DNA from: Actinomycetota bacterium
Lineage (GTDB): Bacteria; Actinomycetota; Coriobacteriia; Anaerosomatales; PHET01
NCBI GenBank assembly: GCA_029265315.1
Contig: JAJUJM010000003.1
Span: 62,001 to 126,000 of the forward strand
Direction of reading: 5' to 3'
DNA: 64,000 bases
Shown: positions 24,465 through 32,279 of the stretch, piece after piece
Layout: each line of letters opens with the position of its first letter
Position numbering within the stretch: position 1 is the stretch's first letter
Position numbers and translations under genes: made by a program
Notes under the pieces: generated by a model
The model's database searches: none
What the model was told of the DNA's origin: nothing
The model's input: only the letters and a program-made list of their open reading frames with translations

Positions 24465-25462
24465 CGCCGTTCGCCCTCGGGGTTCGCTTCAGGCGTCGGA
24501 GGGGTGCGGTGGCCATGTTCGCGGGTGCCGGTCTCCGCGAGGAAGGCGAACGCGGCCTCCATGTCGATCACTGCGGTGCGCACGGACGACCCCGCAAGGT
24601 TCGAGCCTTGAAGTGCCGCTTCGAGCGCTGCAGCATCGGGCCCGTCCAGCTGAGCGAGTACCCGCACGAGCTCCCCCTGCAGGTGGGCCGACGCGATGCC
24701 CGGCAACCCGCCAAGCTCCATGAGCGCGCGCCGCGGATCGCTGGTCGCAATCTCGAAGAGCGTCCCGGGCACGCGGGCTTTCACCTGCTCGGGCGTGCCT
24801 GTCTCACGGATCGCGCCTTCGTCCATGAACGCCACGCGGGTGCACCGTTCGGCCTCGTCCATGTAAGGCGTCGCGACGAGTACCGTCTTCCCGCGCGTAT
24901 GCAGGTCGGCGATGATCCGCCAGAACTCGCGGCGGCTCACCGGGTCCACGCCCGTCGTGGGCTCGTCGAGCAGCAACAGGTCGGGCTCGTGCATCAACGT
25001 GGCGGCGAGCATCAGCTTCTGCTTCATGCCGCCCGAGAGGAACTGGGCCTGGCGCGACGCGAACGCGCTCATGCCCATGCTCTCGAGGAGTGCTGAAGAC
25101 CGGGCCGCTCGGTCGCTTGCACCGACGCCTCGTAACGTGCCGAAGAAGTCGAGGTTCTCTGCGACGGTGAGGTCCGGATACATCGAGAAGCGTTGCGACA
25201 TGTAGCCGATGCGAGGGATGACGCGGTGCGCAGCGCGCGTCACGGACTCGCCGAAGACGCGGGCCGAACCGGCATCGGGGGCGAGCACGGTGGCGAGCAT
25301 GCGGATGAGCGTGGACTTGCCCGCGCCGTCCGGGCCGAGTAGACCGAAGACCTCACCGGCTCCCACGGAGAGGTCCACGCCGCGTACCGCCTCGACGCTT
25401 CCGAAGGAGCGCCAAAGACCGGCCGTCTCGATGGCGGCCACCATGTTCGCCCGCAGTGTCAC
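24461..25462 (-). CDS. ABC exporter ATPase with altered H-loop (YbhF N-half-like)
   Basis: 333 residues, GTG 25462 overlapping the adaptor stop. Walker A LLGPDGAGKSTLIRM, Q-loop GYMSQRFSMYPDLTV, signature LSGGMKQKLMLA, Walker B LLLLDEPTTGVD. The H-loop reads VATPYMDEAERC: the switch histidine is replaced by proline. The first ATPase domain of YbhF-type proteins is similarly changed at this spot, so this subunit likely forms the inactive site of an asymmetric pair. The C-terminal ~100 residues are a separate regulatory domain. Confidence 0.85.
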   Translation of the reverse strand: MTLRANMVAAIETAGLWRSFGSVEAVRGVDLSVGAGEVFGLLGPDGAGKSTLIRMLATVLAPDAGSARVFGESVTRAAHRVIPRIGYMSQRFSMYPDLTVAENLDFFGTLRGVGASDRAARSSALLESMGMSAFASRQAQFLSGGMKQKLMLAATLMHEPDLLLLDEPTTGVDPVSRREFWRIIADLHTRGKTVLVATPYMDEAERCTRVAFMDEGAIRETGTPEQVKARVPGTLFEIATSDPRRALMELGGLPGIASAHLQGELVRVLAQLDGPDAAALEAALQGSNLAGSSVRTAVIDMEAAFAFLAETGTREHGHRTPPTPEANPEGERR

Positions 25463-26250
25463 GGGCGCCCCGAGGACCCGAGCTCCACGTCCACGGGAAG
25501 CCCTGGTCTCAGGCCTTCGCCAGGGGCGTTCACGCGGACGCGGACCTCATAGACGAGATTGGCCCGATTCTCCTCGGTCTGGACCGTGTTCGGTGTGAAT
25601 TCGGCTTCCGTCGACACGAACGACACGGTGCCGGGATAGGAGTCCTCGCCGTCGAGGACGGTGACCGACTGTCCCACGCGGACCTCGCCCAACCGCGGCT
25701 CGGGGACGTACACGCGCACCCACAGGTCGTTGGGGTCTGCGAGCGTCATCAGCGCATTGCCGGGGCTCGCGTTCTCGCCGACGTTGGCCGACAAGGCCGT
25801 GACCACGCCGGCCGCAGGCGCCTTGATCGAAGCGTAGCCCTTCTGGATCTTCGCAAGAGCGACGGCCGCCTTGGCCTGCTCGAGCCGGGCCTGCGCTAGT
25901 TCGATGTCGGCGTCAGAGCCGTCGTCTTTCGCTTGGCGCAACTGCGCCCGGGCCGCTCTCACTCCCTGTTCGGACTGCTCTATCTGCAGGTCGAAGGCAC
26001 GCGCATCGAGCAAGGCGAGCACATCACCCGCTTCGACGACGTCCCCTTCTTCGACGGTGATCGTGGTGATTCGCCCCGCGATGGCGCCGGCGACGCGGTA
26101 CTCGGTGCTCTCAACGGTGCCGGCCAACGCGTTGGTCGTCTGGGCGTCGCCTGCTCGGGTGTTCCACCACCACCAAGCGCCGGCTGCGATAAGCAGTGCC
26201 AACGCCACGATGGCGGGTAGAGGCGGTCTCTTGCGATCGTCGCTCGTCAT
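25459..26250 (-). CDS. HlyD-type membrane-fusion adaptor (YbhG-like)
   Basis: 263 residues from ATG 26250 (ACGGGAG eight bases before; a GTG at 26259 has no room for a site). One N-terminal anchor (PAIVALALLIAAGAWWWW), then biotinyl-lipoyl half EGDVVEAGDVLALLDARAFD, a helical hairpin of about 60 residues, second lipoyl half YASIKAPAAGVVTALSANVG and a beta-barrel domain with VRVYVPEPRLGEVRVGQSV. It extends the ABC-2 permeases outward. Second adaptor in the operon. Confidence 0.85.
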   Translation of the reverse strand: MTSDDRKRPPLPAIVALALLIAAGAWWWWNTRAGDAQTTNALAGTVESTEYRVAGAIAGRITTITVEEGDVVEAGDVLALLDARAFDLQIEQSEQGVRAARAQLRQAKDDGSDADIELAQARLEQAKAAVALAKIQKGYASIKAPAAGVVTALSANVGENASPGNALMTLADPNDLWVRVYVPEPRLGEVRVGQSVTVLDGEDSYPGTVSFVSTEAEFTPNTVQTEENRANLVYEVRVRVNAPGEGLRPGLPVDVELGSSGRP

Positions 26251-26299
26251 GCTCGTCACTCCCGTCTTGCGTCTGCACGGGCCCAGCGGTCCGCGGCCT

Positions 26300-27595
26300 T
26301 CACCTGATCGTCACGTCCACCGGTGCGCCTGCGGGCAGCGCGAACGGGGGATCGGGGAACTCAAGCGTGACCTCAACCGCGCGGGAGAGGTGGACCTCGC
26401 GGGTCGCGAAGGACGTCGGCGGGAACTGGGCCCGGGTGCCGATGTGTACGACGCGGCCGCCCGCGGTCCTTGCCCCTGACCAGTCGGTTCGCGCATCCGC
26501 GGTGATTGCGTCCCTGCGCAGGCGCGCCGCGAGGCCGTCAGCAACGGCGGGCGTGACCCACACAGAGACTCGCGGGGGCCCTGTCGGCTCTATCAAGGCG
26601 AGCGTGGCCCCGGCGGCCAGCACGTCGCCCGAGCGCGCTGCATCCACGACCACGCCGGACGCAGGTGCGCGCACCACCGCCACGGAGCGATGAAGTGCCG
26701 CGACGCGGACAAAGACCTTCGCGGCGTCCGCGGCGATCCGTGCGAGCTCGCGCAGTTCGGTGAGTGACGCGCGTGCGTCCGCGACGGTAAAGCGTGCACG
26801 AGCGAGTCGGGCGAGTCCGCGGCGTGCCCGCGCGAGACCCTCATCGATCCGGGCCAGTGCAGCGTCGATCTTCGCGATACCCGCACGGAGTTCGGCGATG
26901 CTTGGCGGCGCGCCGGGTCCGGGACCCGGCGGGGTGCCCGGTACGGGTGCGCCCGTCGGCGTGACCCCAGTCGGAGGGTTCGTGCCGGACGGCGGGCCCC
27001 CGGGCGGCAGCGTGCCCGGCGGCATCTTCTCGAGCGTTTCGAGCAGGCGTACGAGATTCGTGCGCTGCGAGATGAGATCGTCGCGGGTTGCAAGCAGCTG
27101 GGCCTTCGCCTCCTTGGCGCTCGCACGGGCGTCGTCGAGGTCCGCCCGGGCGTCAGCCAATTCCGAGAGCCGGTCTCCGAGCACCCTGACCTGTGCAGCT
27201 GCGACGCGTGCGTTCATGCGCGCCGCGACGATGTCAGCGTCGAGCGCAGCGGTGTCGAGTGTGGCGACCACGTCACCTTCTTTGACGACGTCGCCGACAT
27301 CGACGCAGACGGAAGCCAAGCGGGACCAGGTTCCGATGGCGGTGATCGCGGCAAGAGCGCTGGTACGACTGGCTGGCGCAGCATCCGCGGAGGCACCGGT
27401 GCCCGTCGGTGGCGCGTCCTCGCCGAAGCCGGCGTCGAGGTCGGGCACAGGCCAAGGCACGAGTGGGACCTGTACGGCGATGCTGCGTTCCTCGACACGG
27501 CCGGACAGTGCTTCGATCCGAGGCGCGCATCCCATGCCGCCCACTGTCATGCAGACACCCACGACGAGGGCTATCAGCTTCGCGTGCCGATGCAA
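26300..27595 (-). CDS. Lipoprotein HlyD-type adaptor with proline-rich insert
   Basis: 431 residues from 27595, first gene of the operon. A lipoprotein signal ends in GGMGC near residue 23. The lipoyl halves are split: VCVDVGDVVKEGDVVATLD (about 98-116) and VVRAPASGVVVDAARSGDVL (about 315-335). Between them lies a long coiled hairpin interrupted by about 50 residues of Pro, Gly and Thr (near 195-240), an uncommon feature. The C-terminus matches a barrel/membrane-proximal domain (VSVWVTPAVADGLAARL). An extra adaptor beside YbhG is not part of the E. coli system. Confidence 0.7.
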   Translation of the reverse strand: MHRHAKLIALVVGVCMTVGGMGCAPRIEALSGRVEERSIAVQVPLVPWPVPDLDAGFGEDAPPTGTGASADAAPASRTSALAAITAIGTWSRLASVCVDVGDVVKEGDVVATLDTAALDADIVAARMNARVAAAQVRVLGDRLSELADARADLDDARASAKEAKAQLLATRDDLISQRTNLVRLLETLEKMPPGTLPPGGPPSGTNPPTGVTPTGAPVPGTPPGPGPGAPPSIAELRAGIAKIDAALARIDEGLARARRGLARLARARFTVADARASLTELRELARIAADAAKVFVRVAALHRSVAVVRAPASGVVVDAARSGDVLAAGATLALIEPTGPPRVSVWVTPAVADGLAARLRRDAITADARTDWSGARTAGGRVVHIGTRAQFPPTSFATREVHLSRAVEVTLEFPDPPFALPAGAPVDVTIR

Positions 27596-27625
27596 AGGCG
27601 CTCCTCAGCGGCCCGATGTCGCACG

Positions 27626-27641
27626 GTGAGTTATCGCTCAC
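27626..27641. promoter_or_regulatory. Candidate TetR operator of exporter operon
   Basis: GTGAG-TTATCG-CTCAC, an inverted repeat 31 bases before the first exporter gene. It lies just downstream of a minus-strand promoter (TTGACG at 27672-27667, 17-base spacer, weak CAAAGT at 27649-27644), where a repressor would block initiation. Confidence 0.5.
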
Positions 27642-27666
27642 TAACTTTGTGCCGAAGCCGGTGTGA

Positions 27667-27672
27667 CGTCAA
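27667..27672 (-). promoter_or_regulatory. -35 element of exporter operon promoter
   Basis: TTGACG on the minus strand (CGTCAA on plus), five of six to consensus; the matching -10 (CAAAGT, 27649-27644) is weak. Lies back-to-back with the divergent transporter promoter, four bases away. Confidence 0.45.
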
Positions 27673-27675
27673 GGG

Positions 27676-27704
27676 TTGCCGTGGGCACCCAAGGCGCGTA
27701 ATAT
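27676..27704 (+). promoter_or_regulatory. Promoter of the SBF/Acr3-like transporter
   Basis: TTGCCG (27676-27681), exact 17-base spacer, TAATAT (27699-27704). Its -10 overlaps the palindrome at 27701-27720. Confidence 0.6.
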
Positions 27705-27720
27705 ACCCCCACGGGTATAT
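27701..27720. promoter_or_regulatory. CsoR/CstR-type operator
   Basis: ATATACCC-CCAC-GGGTATAT: perfect 8-bp arms around four bases, matching the ATACCC-N4-GGGTAT sites of the CsoR/RcnR/CstR repressor family (copper, nickel or persulfide sensors). It overlaps the -10 of the downstream transporter, a position suited to repression. No CsoR-family gene is in the window. Confidence 0.6.
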
Positions 27721-27747
27721 CTTCCGATTCACCGAGGAGCGGCATCC

Positions 27748-28758
27748 ATGTCCCAGTCAGCCAGCCCTACAGGACTCGCCGGAGCTCTCGCCCGGTTGTC
27801 CAAACACCTCGTCGTGCTCATCCCCGCTGCGATGGCCATTGGACTCGTCACTGGGATCGCGACTGACCTCACTCGCCTGTCGGCGCTCGTGCTCCCCATG
27901 ACGATGCTCATGGTCTTCCCGATGCTCGTGAACTTCCAGCTCGGCGACATCGTGGCGGGGAAGGACTCGAAGGCCGTCGGGCTCGCGATGGGACTCGACT
28001 TCCTCGTCCTTCCCCTTCTGGCCTGGGGGCTGGCGCACCTGTTCTTCGGCGAGGAGCCGGCGCTGTTCATCGGCATGGTTCTGGCCGGGCTCTTCCCGAC
28101 GAGCGGCATGACCATCAGCTGGACCGGCTTTGCGAAAGGCAACGTCGCCGCAGCGGTGAAGATGACGGTGATCGGCCTTGTCGCGGCGTCGTTGCTCGCC
28201 CCGCTGTACCTCAAGGTGCTCGCGGGCGCGGTCGTTCCCGTCGACATCATCGAGGTCCTCAAGACCGTGCTTCTCGTGGTGGGCGTGCCCATGGTCGCCG
28301 GTCAGATCACCCGCCTTGTGCTCGTGCGTACCATGGGCGCTGACGCGTTCAAGTCGCGCGTCGTGCCGGTGCTCCCTGGGATCTCGACGCTCGGGGTGCT
28401 CGCCATCGTCTTTCTCGCCATCGGGCTCAAGGCCAAGATGATCGTGGGGCGGCCGGAGCTTCTGTTCGTCATCGCGGTGCCGCTCTTGCTGTTCTATGCG
28501 GCGAACTTCGCGCTTTCCACCGTGGTCGGACGCGCGCTGCTGCCGCGTGCTGACGCGATCGCGCTCGTCTACGGCACCGTGATGCGGAACCTCTCCATAG
28601 CTCTCGGAATAGCCATCGCGAGCTTCGGTCCGGAGGCAGCGCTCGTGCTCGCGGGCGCCTACATCGTCCAGGTGCAGGCGGCTGCGTGGTACGTGAAGCT
28701 CACGGGGCGGGTCTTCGGGCCCGCGCCGGTCGTGGAGGGTGCAGGCGCGGCGGCGTGA
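27748..28758 (+). CDS. SBF/Acr3-like (bile acid:sodium symporter superfamily) transporter
   Basis: 336 residues from ATG 27748 (GAGGAG at 27734-27739). Ten membrane segments. BART-superfamily features: MTMLMVFPMLVNFQLGDIV in the first helices, LFPTSGMTISWTGFAKGNVA (helix 4 crossover) and GTVMRNLSIALGIAIASFG (helix 9 crossover). The layout is closest to arsenite permease Acr3 and its relatives, but the Acr3 cysteine of helix 4 (GxxPCxxM) is not present: the spot reads LFPTSGM. Arsenite is therefore doubtful. The CsoR/CstR-type operator points to a metal- or sulfur-responsive role. Confidence 0.7.
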   Translation: MSQSASPTGLAGALARLSKHLVVLIPAAMAIGLVTGIATDLTRLSALVLPMTMLMVFPMLVNFQLGDIVAGKDSKAVGLAMGLDFLVLPLLAWGLAHLFFGEEPALFIGMVLAGLFPTSGMTISWTGFAKGNVAAAVKMTVIGLVAASLLAPLYLKVLAGAVVPVDIIEVLKTVLLVVGVPMVAGQITRLVLVRTMGADAFKSRVVPVLPGISTLGVLAIVFLAIGLKAKMIVGRPELLFVIAVPLLLFYAANFALSTVVGRALLPRADAIALVYGTVMRNLSIALGIAIASFGPEAALVLAGAYIVQVQAAAWYVKLTGRVFGPAPVVEGAGAAA

Positions 28759-28790
28759 GGAACAACCGTCGGCTCTGGCGTCATCCGCTC

Positions 28791-28808
28791 GCGTAGGGCA
28801 TACTACGC
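28791..28808. repeat. Inverted repeat after the transporter gene
   Basis: GCGTAG-GGCATA-CTACGC, 33 bases after the stop. Possible weak terminator without a T-tract. Confidence 0.3.
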
Positions 28809-28930
28809 CCGCGTCCGCGCGTCCTTGCGCGCAGGGGCGCTGAGCGCGGCCTTCGGGAGCAGGTGGCGCACGGTCCGGGAGCGGCTAAGGTGTCCGCGGG
28901 GCCGATCAGATCGCACGGGAGTCACATCAC

Positions 28931-30220
28931 ATGGCCGGAATCGTCCTCGTCGGCGCCCAATGGGGCGACGAAGGCAAGGGCAAGATCACCGACCTGATCG
29001 CCGACGACTTCGACTACGTCGTCCGTTTCCAGGGTGGGAACAACGCGGGTCACACCGTCATCCACGGTGGGCGGACGCTGAAGCTCCACCTCATCCCGAG
29101 CGGCATCATGTACCCGCACATCACGCCGGTCATCGGCAACGGGTGTGTGATCGACCCGAAGGTGCTTCTCGAGGAGATGGACCGGCTCGAGGAGGACGGT
29201 CTGTCCACGCACCGTCTCCTCATCAGTTGCAATGCGCACCTCATCATGCCGTACCATCGCGACCTTGACGGAGCGTCGGAACGTAGGCTGGGGTCGCTGG
29301 AGATCGGTACGACTCGGCGTGGCATCGGGCCCGCCTACATGGACAAGGCCTCACGCATGGGCATCCGCGTCCAGGACCTCACCGACGAGCACATCTTCCG
29401 CAAGAAGATCGAAGCCGCGCTCCACGAGAAGAACGACATCCTCGAGAAGGTCTACGGGCTTCCCACGTACACGGTGGACCAGATCGCCGAGGAGTACCTG
29501 CCCTACGCCGAGCGAATCAAACCGCACATCGCGGACACCTCGCTCGTCGTCAACAAGGCGCTCGACGCCGACCAGTGGGTGCTGTTCGAGGGGGCGCAGG
29601 GGACGCTGCTCGACCTCGACCACGGCACGTACCCGTTCGTCACCTCGTCCTCGCCGACGGCTGGCGGTGCGTGCACGGGCGTGGGCGTGGGCCCGCGGCG
29701 TATCGATCGCGTCCTGGGTATCGCGAAGGCCTACATCACCCGGGTCGGCAGCGGGCCATTCCCCACGGAGCTCGACGACGAGATCGGCCGCCACCTCATC
29801 GAGGTCGGCCACGAGTACGGCACCACGACGGGCCGCGAGCGCCGGGCCGGTTGGTACGACGCAGTCATCGTTCGGTACACGGTCCAGATCAGCGGCCTGA
29901 CCGACCTCATCATCACGAAGCTCGATGTGCTCTCGCAGCTCGACACGATCAAGGTGTGCGTCGCCTACGAGTACGAGGGGCACCGCTACAACAATCTCCC
30001 GTGCCACCAGACGATCTTCCACCACGCCAAGCCCATCTACGAGGAGCTGCCCGGGTGGAAGACCGACATCACGCACTGTCGGACCTTCGAGGAGCTGCCG
30101 AAGGAGGCGCGCGACTACATCACGTACCTCGAGGACCTTGCCGACGTGCCGGTGTCGATGATCGCGGTGGGCCCGAGTCGCGAGCAGACCATCATGCGCC
30201 GCTGGGAGCGCAGGGCGTAG
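28931..30220 (+). CDS. purA: Adenylosuccinate synthetase
   Basis: 429 residues from ATG 28931. P-loop [101 protein letters not shown] and [14 protein letters not shown] cover GTP, IMP and aspartate binding. Full length. Catalyses GTP-dependent IMP plus aspartate to adenylosuccinate, the first committed AMP step. purD and purE lie within 6 kb, so purine genes are loosely clustered here. Confidence 0.98.
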   Translation: MAGIVLVGAQWGDEGKGKITDLIADDFDYVVRFQGGNNAGHTVIHGGRTLKLHLIPSGIMYPHITPVIGNGCVIDPKVLLEEMDRLEEDGLSTHRLLISCNAHLIMPYHRDLDGASERRLGSLEIGTTRRGIGPAYMDKASRMGIRVQDLTDEHIFRKKIEAALHEKNDILEKVYGLPTYTVDQIAEEYLPYAERIKPHIADTSLVVNKALDADQWVLFEGAQGTLLDLDHGTYPFVTSSSPTAGGACTGVGVGPRRIDRVLGIAKAYITRVGSGPFPTELDDEIGRHLIEVGHEYGTTTGRERRAGWYDAVIVRYTVQISGLTDLIITKLDVLSQLDTIKVCVAYEYEGHRYNNLPCHQTIFHHAKPIYEELPGWKTDITHCRTFEELPKEARDYITYLEDLADVPVSMIAVGPSREQTIMRRWERRA

Positions 30221-30228
30221 CGAAGGGA

Positions 30229-30257
30229 GCCCGAACGGCGTGTCGCGCCGTGCGGGC
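30229..30257 (+). terminator. GC-hairpin after purA
   Basis: GCCCG-A-ACGGCG (30229-30240), loop TGTCG, CGCCGT-G-CGGGC (30246-30257): eleven base pairs with one mismatch, no T-tract. Likely ends purA transcription. Confidence 0.55.
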
Positions 30258-30297
30258 CCGGATGATCGCATCCGGAAGAATGACTAGGATCCTGGTC

Positions 30298-30573
30298 ATG
30301 TCTGATACGCGCTCACTTGCGGATGTCAAGGCTCACCTCTCCGAGATCGTCGATCTGGTGGAAAGCCAGCACGAGCGCGTCGTCATCACGCGGCGCGGGA
30401 GGCCCGCAGCCGTCATCATCAGCCCGGATGACCCTCAGAGTATCGAGGAGACGCGGGATATCCTGGCGACCCCCGGTGCGCTCGAGGAGATTCGGGCTGC
30501 GGATGCGGAGGTGCGGGCAGGCCAGTACTTCACGGCGGCGGAACTGCGAGCCAAGTACCTGGGCAAGGAGTGA
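30298..30573 (+). CDS. Phd/YefM-type antitoxin
   Basis: 91 residues from ATG 30298 (AGGA at 30285-30288; an ATG at 30280 lacks room for a site). The Phd/YefM DNA-binding fold covers residues 1-50: SLADVKAHLSEIVDLVESQ, ERVVITRRGRPAAVIISPDD. The C-terminal half is the toxin-binding tail, acidic and helical (SIEETRDILATPGALEEIRA), ending in YLGKE. It should bind its own promoter and neutralise a RelE-type toxin, whose damaged gene follows four bases later. Confidence 0.85.
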   Translation: MSDTRSLADVKAHLSEIVDLVESQHERVVITRRGRPAAVIISPDDPQSIEETRDILATPGALEEIRAADAEVRAGQYFTAAELRAKYLGKE

Positions 30574-30576
30574 CTC

Positions 30577-30771
30577 GTGTCGCGATACGAGCTGCGCGTC
30601 TCGGCGGCTGCCGAACGGTCGCTCGCGCGCCTTCCGGAATTCGCCGATGCCGCCATCGTTGAGTTCATGACTGGTCCCTGGTGGACAACCCCCCATCGCG
30701 TAGGCAAGCGACTCAGGTTCGATCTGGAGGAGTTCCATGTCGCTCGTCGCGGTGCGTATCGAATCGTGTGA
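30577..30771 (+). pseudogene. RelE/ParE-type toxin, 3'-truncated
   Basis: 64 codons from GTG 30577. The start is typical RelE/ParE: YELRVSAAAERSLARLPEFA, then KRLRFDLEEFHVARRGAYRIV, after which TGA stops. Full-length relatives have about 85-90 residues; the missing part is the last two strands (usually after Y-R-I-V-Y) with catalytic or positioning residues. The 3' end overlaps the convergent CCA-adding enzyme gene by 59 bases. Reading on in the other frames gives no RelE ending, so this is deletion rather than a frameshift. Probably inactive, possibly an intact short variant. Confidence 0.65.
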
Positions 30772-32146
30772 AGTCTCCGCGAACCTTCCGGTGCACGGCC
30801 GCACGCGCCACGCGCAGCGCGCCGGCCCGGTCGTCGGCGCGCAGCTCACCGCGTCTGACAGCGTCCTCGATCGCGCGTTGCGCGCGTCCCACGAGCGGTC
30901 CCTCCGGCAGCCCCAGCTCCCGCATCAGCTCCGAGCCGCCGAGCACCGATCCCGGGCGCGTCCTCGTCCCACGCTCGCGCGAGGAGCGGATGGCGGACTC
31001 GAGCCGGGAACGGACCGCGGCGGCCTCGGCGCGGTGGGCGGTCGCCGCGAAGTCGGCCAGCGTCAGTTCCACCACGTCCTCGGCGGTGACGAGTCGGACC
31101 GCGTCAGGGGCGCCTGATGCCCACAGGTCGAGCCTCCGCACGGCGCGGTCGACCGCGCGCGGGTTGTCGACCGCGAGGTCTCCCAAGCGCATGTGTTCGC
31201 CCACGAGGTGGACGACCGAGCGGGTCATCGCCTTGGAGAAGCGAAGCCGCTCGCAGATGGCGCCCGTCATCCGTGCACCGACCTTCGCGTGGCGGAAGAA
31301 GCGGATGCGCCCGTCGGGCTCCACGGTGCGACAGGGGGCCTTGCCGATGTCGTGCAGAAGCGCTGCCCAACGCAGTTCGGGTGTTGGTGGCGCATTCTCG
31401 ACCGTCTGGACCGTGTGCGCGAAGACGTCGAGGTCATGAAAGGTCGGCTGCGTGACGCCGTCGAGCGCGGCGACCTCGGGGAGCACCGTGGCGAGTGCGC
31501 CCGTGCGCAGCGCCACCCGCAGTCCTTCGCTCACGTGCTCGCCCAGGAGCAACGCGGTCAGCTCGTCGCGAACGCGTTCCGCGGCGACTCCCGCGAGTGC
31601 AGGGGCCGTCGCGGTTGCGGCTGCTTGGGTAGCGGCGTCGAGGGCGAATCCGAGCTCAGATACGAATCGGGCGGCGCGCAGCACGCGGAGCGGGTCTTCG
31701 GCGAAGCGCTCCTTGGGGTCACCGGGGGCTCGGAGGAGCCGGGCGTCCAAGTCGTTCATGCCTGCGACGGGGTCGAGCAGCTTGAGGCCGGGCCACGACG
31801 CAGCCATGGCGTTGACCGTGAAGTCGCGGTGTCCGGCATCGACCGCGAAAGCGGCTCCGCGGAGCTGTGACACCTCGACGACGCTTCCATCGGCGAGCAC
31901 GACGCCGAGCGTCCCGAAGCGCTCGCCGACCGCGTAGACGCGTGCGCACCACGGCGTCTCCTCGCATGCGGCCCGGACCTCGTCGGGTGTCGCCGCGGTG
32001 ACGGCGTCCAAGTCACGCACCGGACGGCCGAGCAGAGCATCGCGCACGGCACCGCCCACTATCGCGGCGAAGCGGCCATCGCTCGCGAGTGCGTCGAGCA
32101 GCGAGGCAGCGTCGGGCGAGAGCGCGATATCGACGGAGTGGACCAT
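30713..32146 (-). CDS. cca: CCA tRNA nucleotidyltransferase
   Basis: 477 residues from ATG 32146; longer readings run into purD antisense. Nucleotidyltransferase head: AIVGGAVRDALLGRPVRDLD (GG and the D-x-D), GERFGTLGVVLADG, RDFTVNAMAASW, AEDPLRVLRAARFVSELGF. An HD domain follows: LRWAALLHDIGKAPC, FFRHAKVGARMTGA. Adds or repairs CCA ends of tRNA. The C-terminal ~20 residues (after ARAAVHRKV) overlap the truncated toxin and may be a post-deletion extension. Confidence 0.92.
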   Translation of the reverse strand: MVHSVDIALSPDAASLLDALASDGRFAAIVGGAVRDALLGRPVRDLDAVTAATPDEVRAACEETPWCARVYAVGERFGTLGVVLADGSVVEVSQLRGAAFAVDAGHRDFTVNAMAASWPGLKLLDPVAGMNDLDARLLRAPGDPKERFAEDPLRVLRAARFVSELGFALDAATQAAATATAPALAGVAAERVRDELTALLLGEHVSEGLRVALRTGALATVLPEVAALDGVTQPTFHDLDVFAHTVQTVENAPPTPELRWAALLHDIGKAPCRTVEPDGRIRFFRHAKVGARMTGAICERLRFSKAMTRSVVHLVGEHMRLGDLAVDNPRAVDRAVRRLDLWASGAPDAVRLVTAEDVVELTLADFAATAHRAEAAAVRSRLESAIRSSRERGTRTRPGSVLGGSELMRELGLPEGPLVGRAQRAIEDAVRRGELRADDRAGALRVARAAVHRKVRGDFTRFDTHRDERHGTPPDRT

Positions 32147-32223
32147 GAGGCGATGGTACCCCGCCGACGCGCGCGAGCGCGCCAAGACGCCCGGCTGCGA
32201 CAGCCCTTCCGCTCCCACTTCGC

Positions 32224-32229
32224 TACAAT
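32224..32229 (+). promoter_or_regulatory. -10 element upstream of purD
   Basis: TACAAT, five of six to consensus, 51 bases before the purD ATG in the divergent cca-purD gap; no good -35 found. Confidence 0.35.
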
Positions 32230-32279
32230 CACCCGAGTGGTTCTCAACGACGTTCGCCTTCACAGGGGGGCAACACCTC

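Noticed and set aside
27748-28758. Arsenite permease Acr3 / ars operon
   Set aside because: Helix-4 cysteine of Acr3 is absent and no arsR or arsC gene is near; kept as SBF/Acr3-like.
30769-30771. TGA at the end of the RelE-like gene as another selenocysteine codon
   Set aside because: Downstream codons do not continue the toxin family, and no SECIS-like hairpin at the right spacing is visible.
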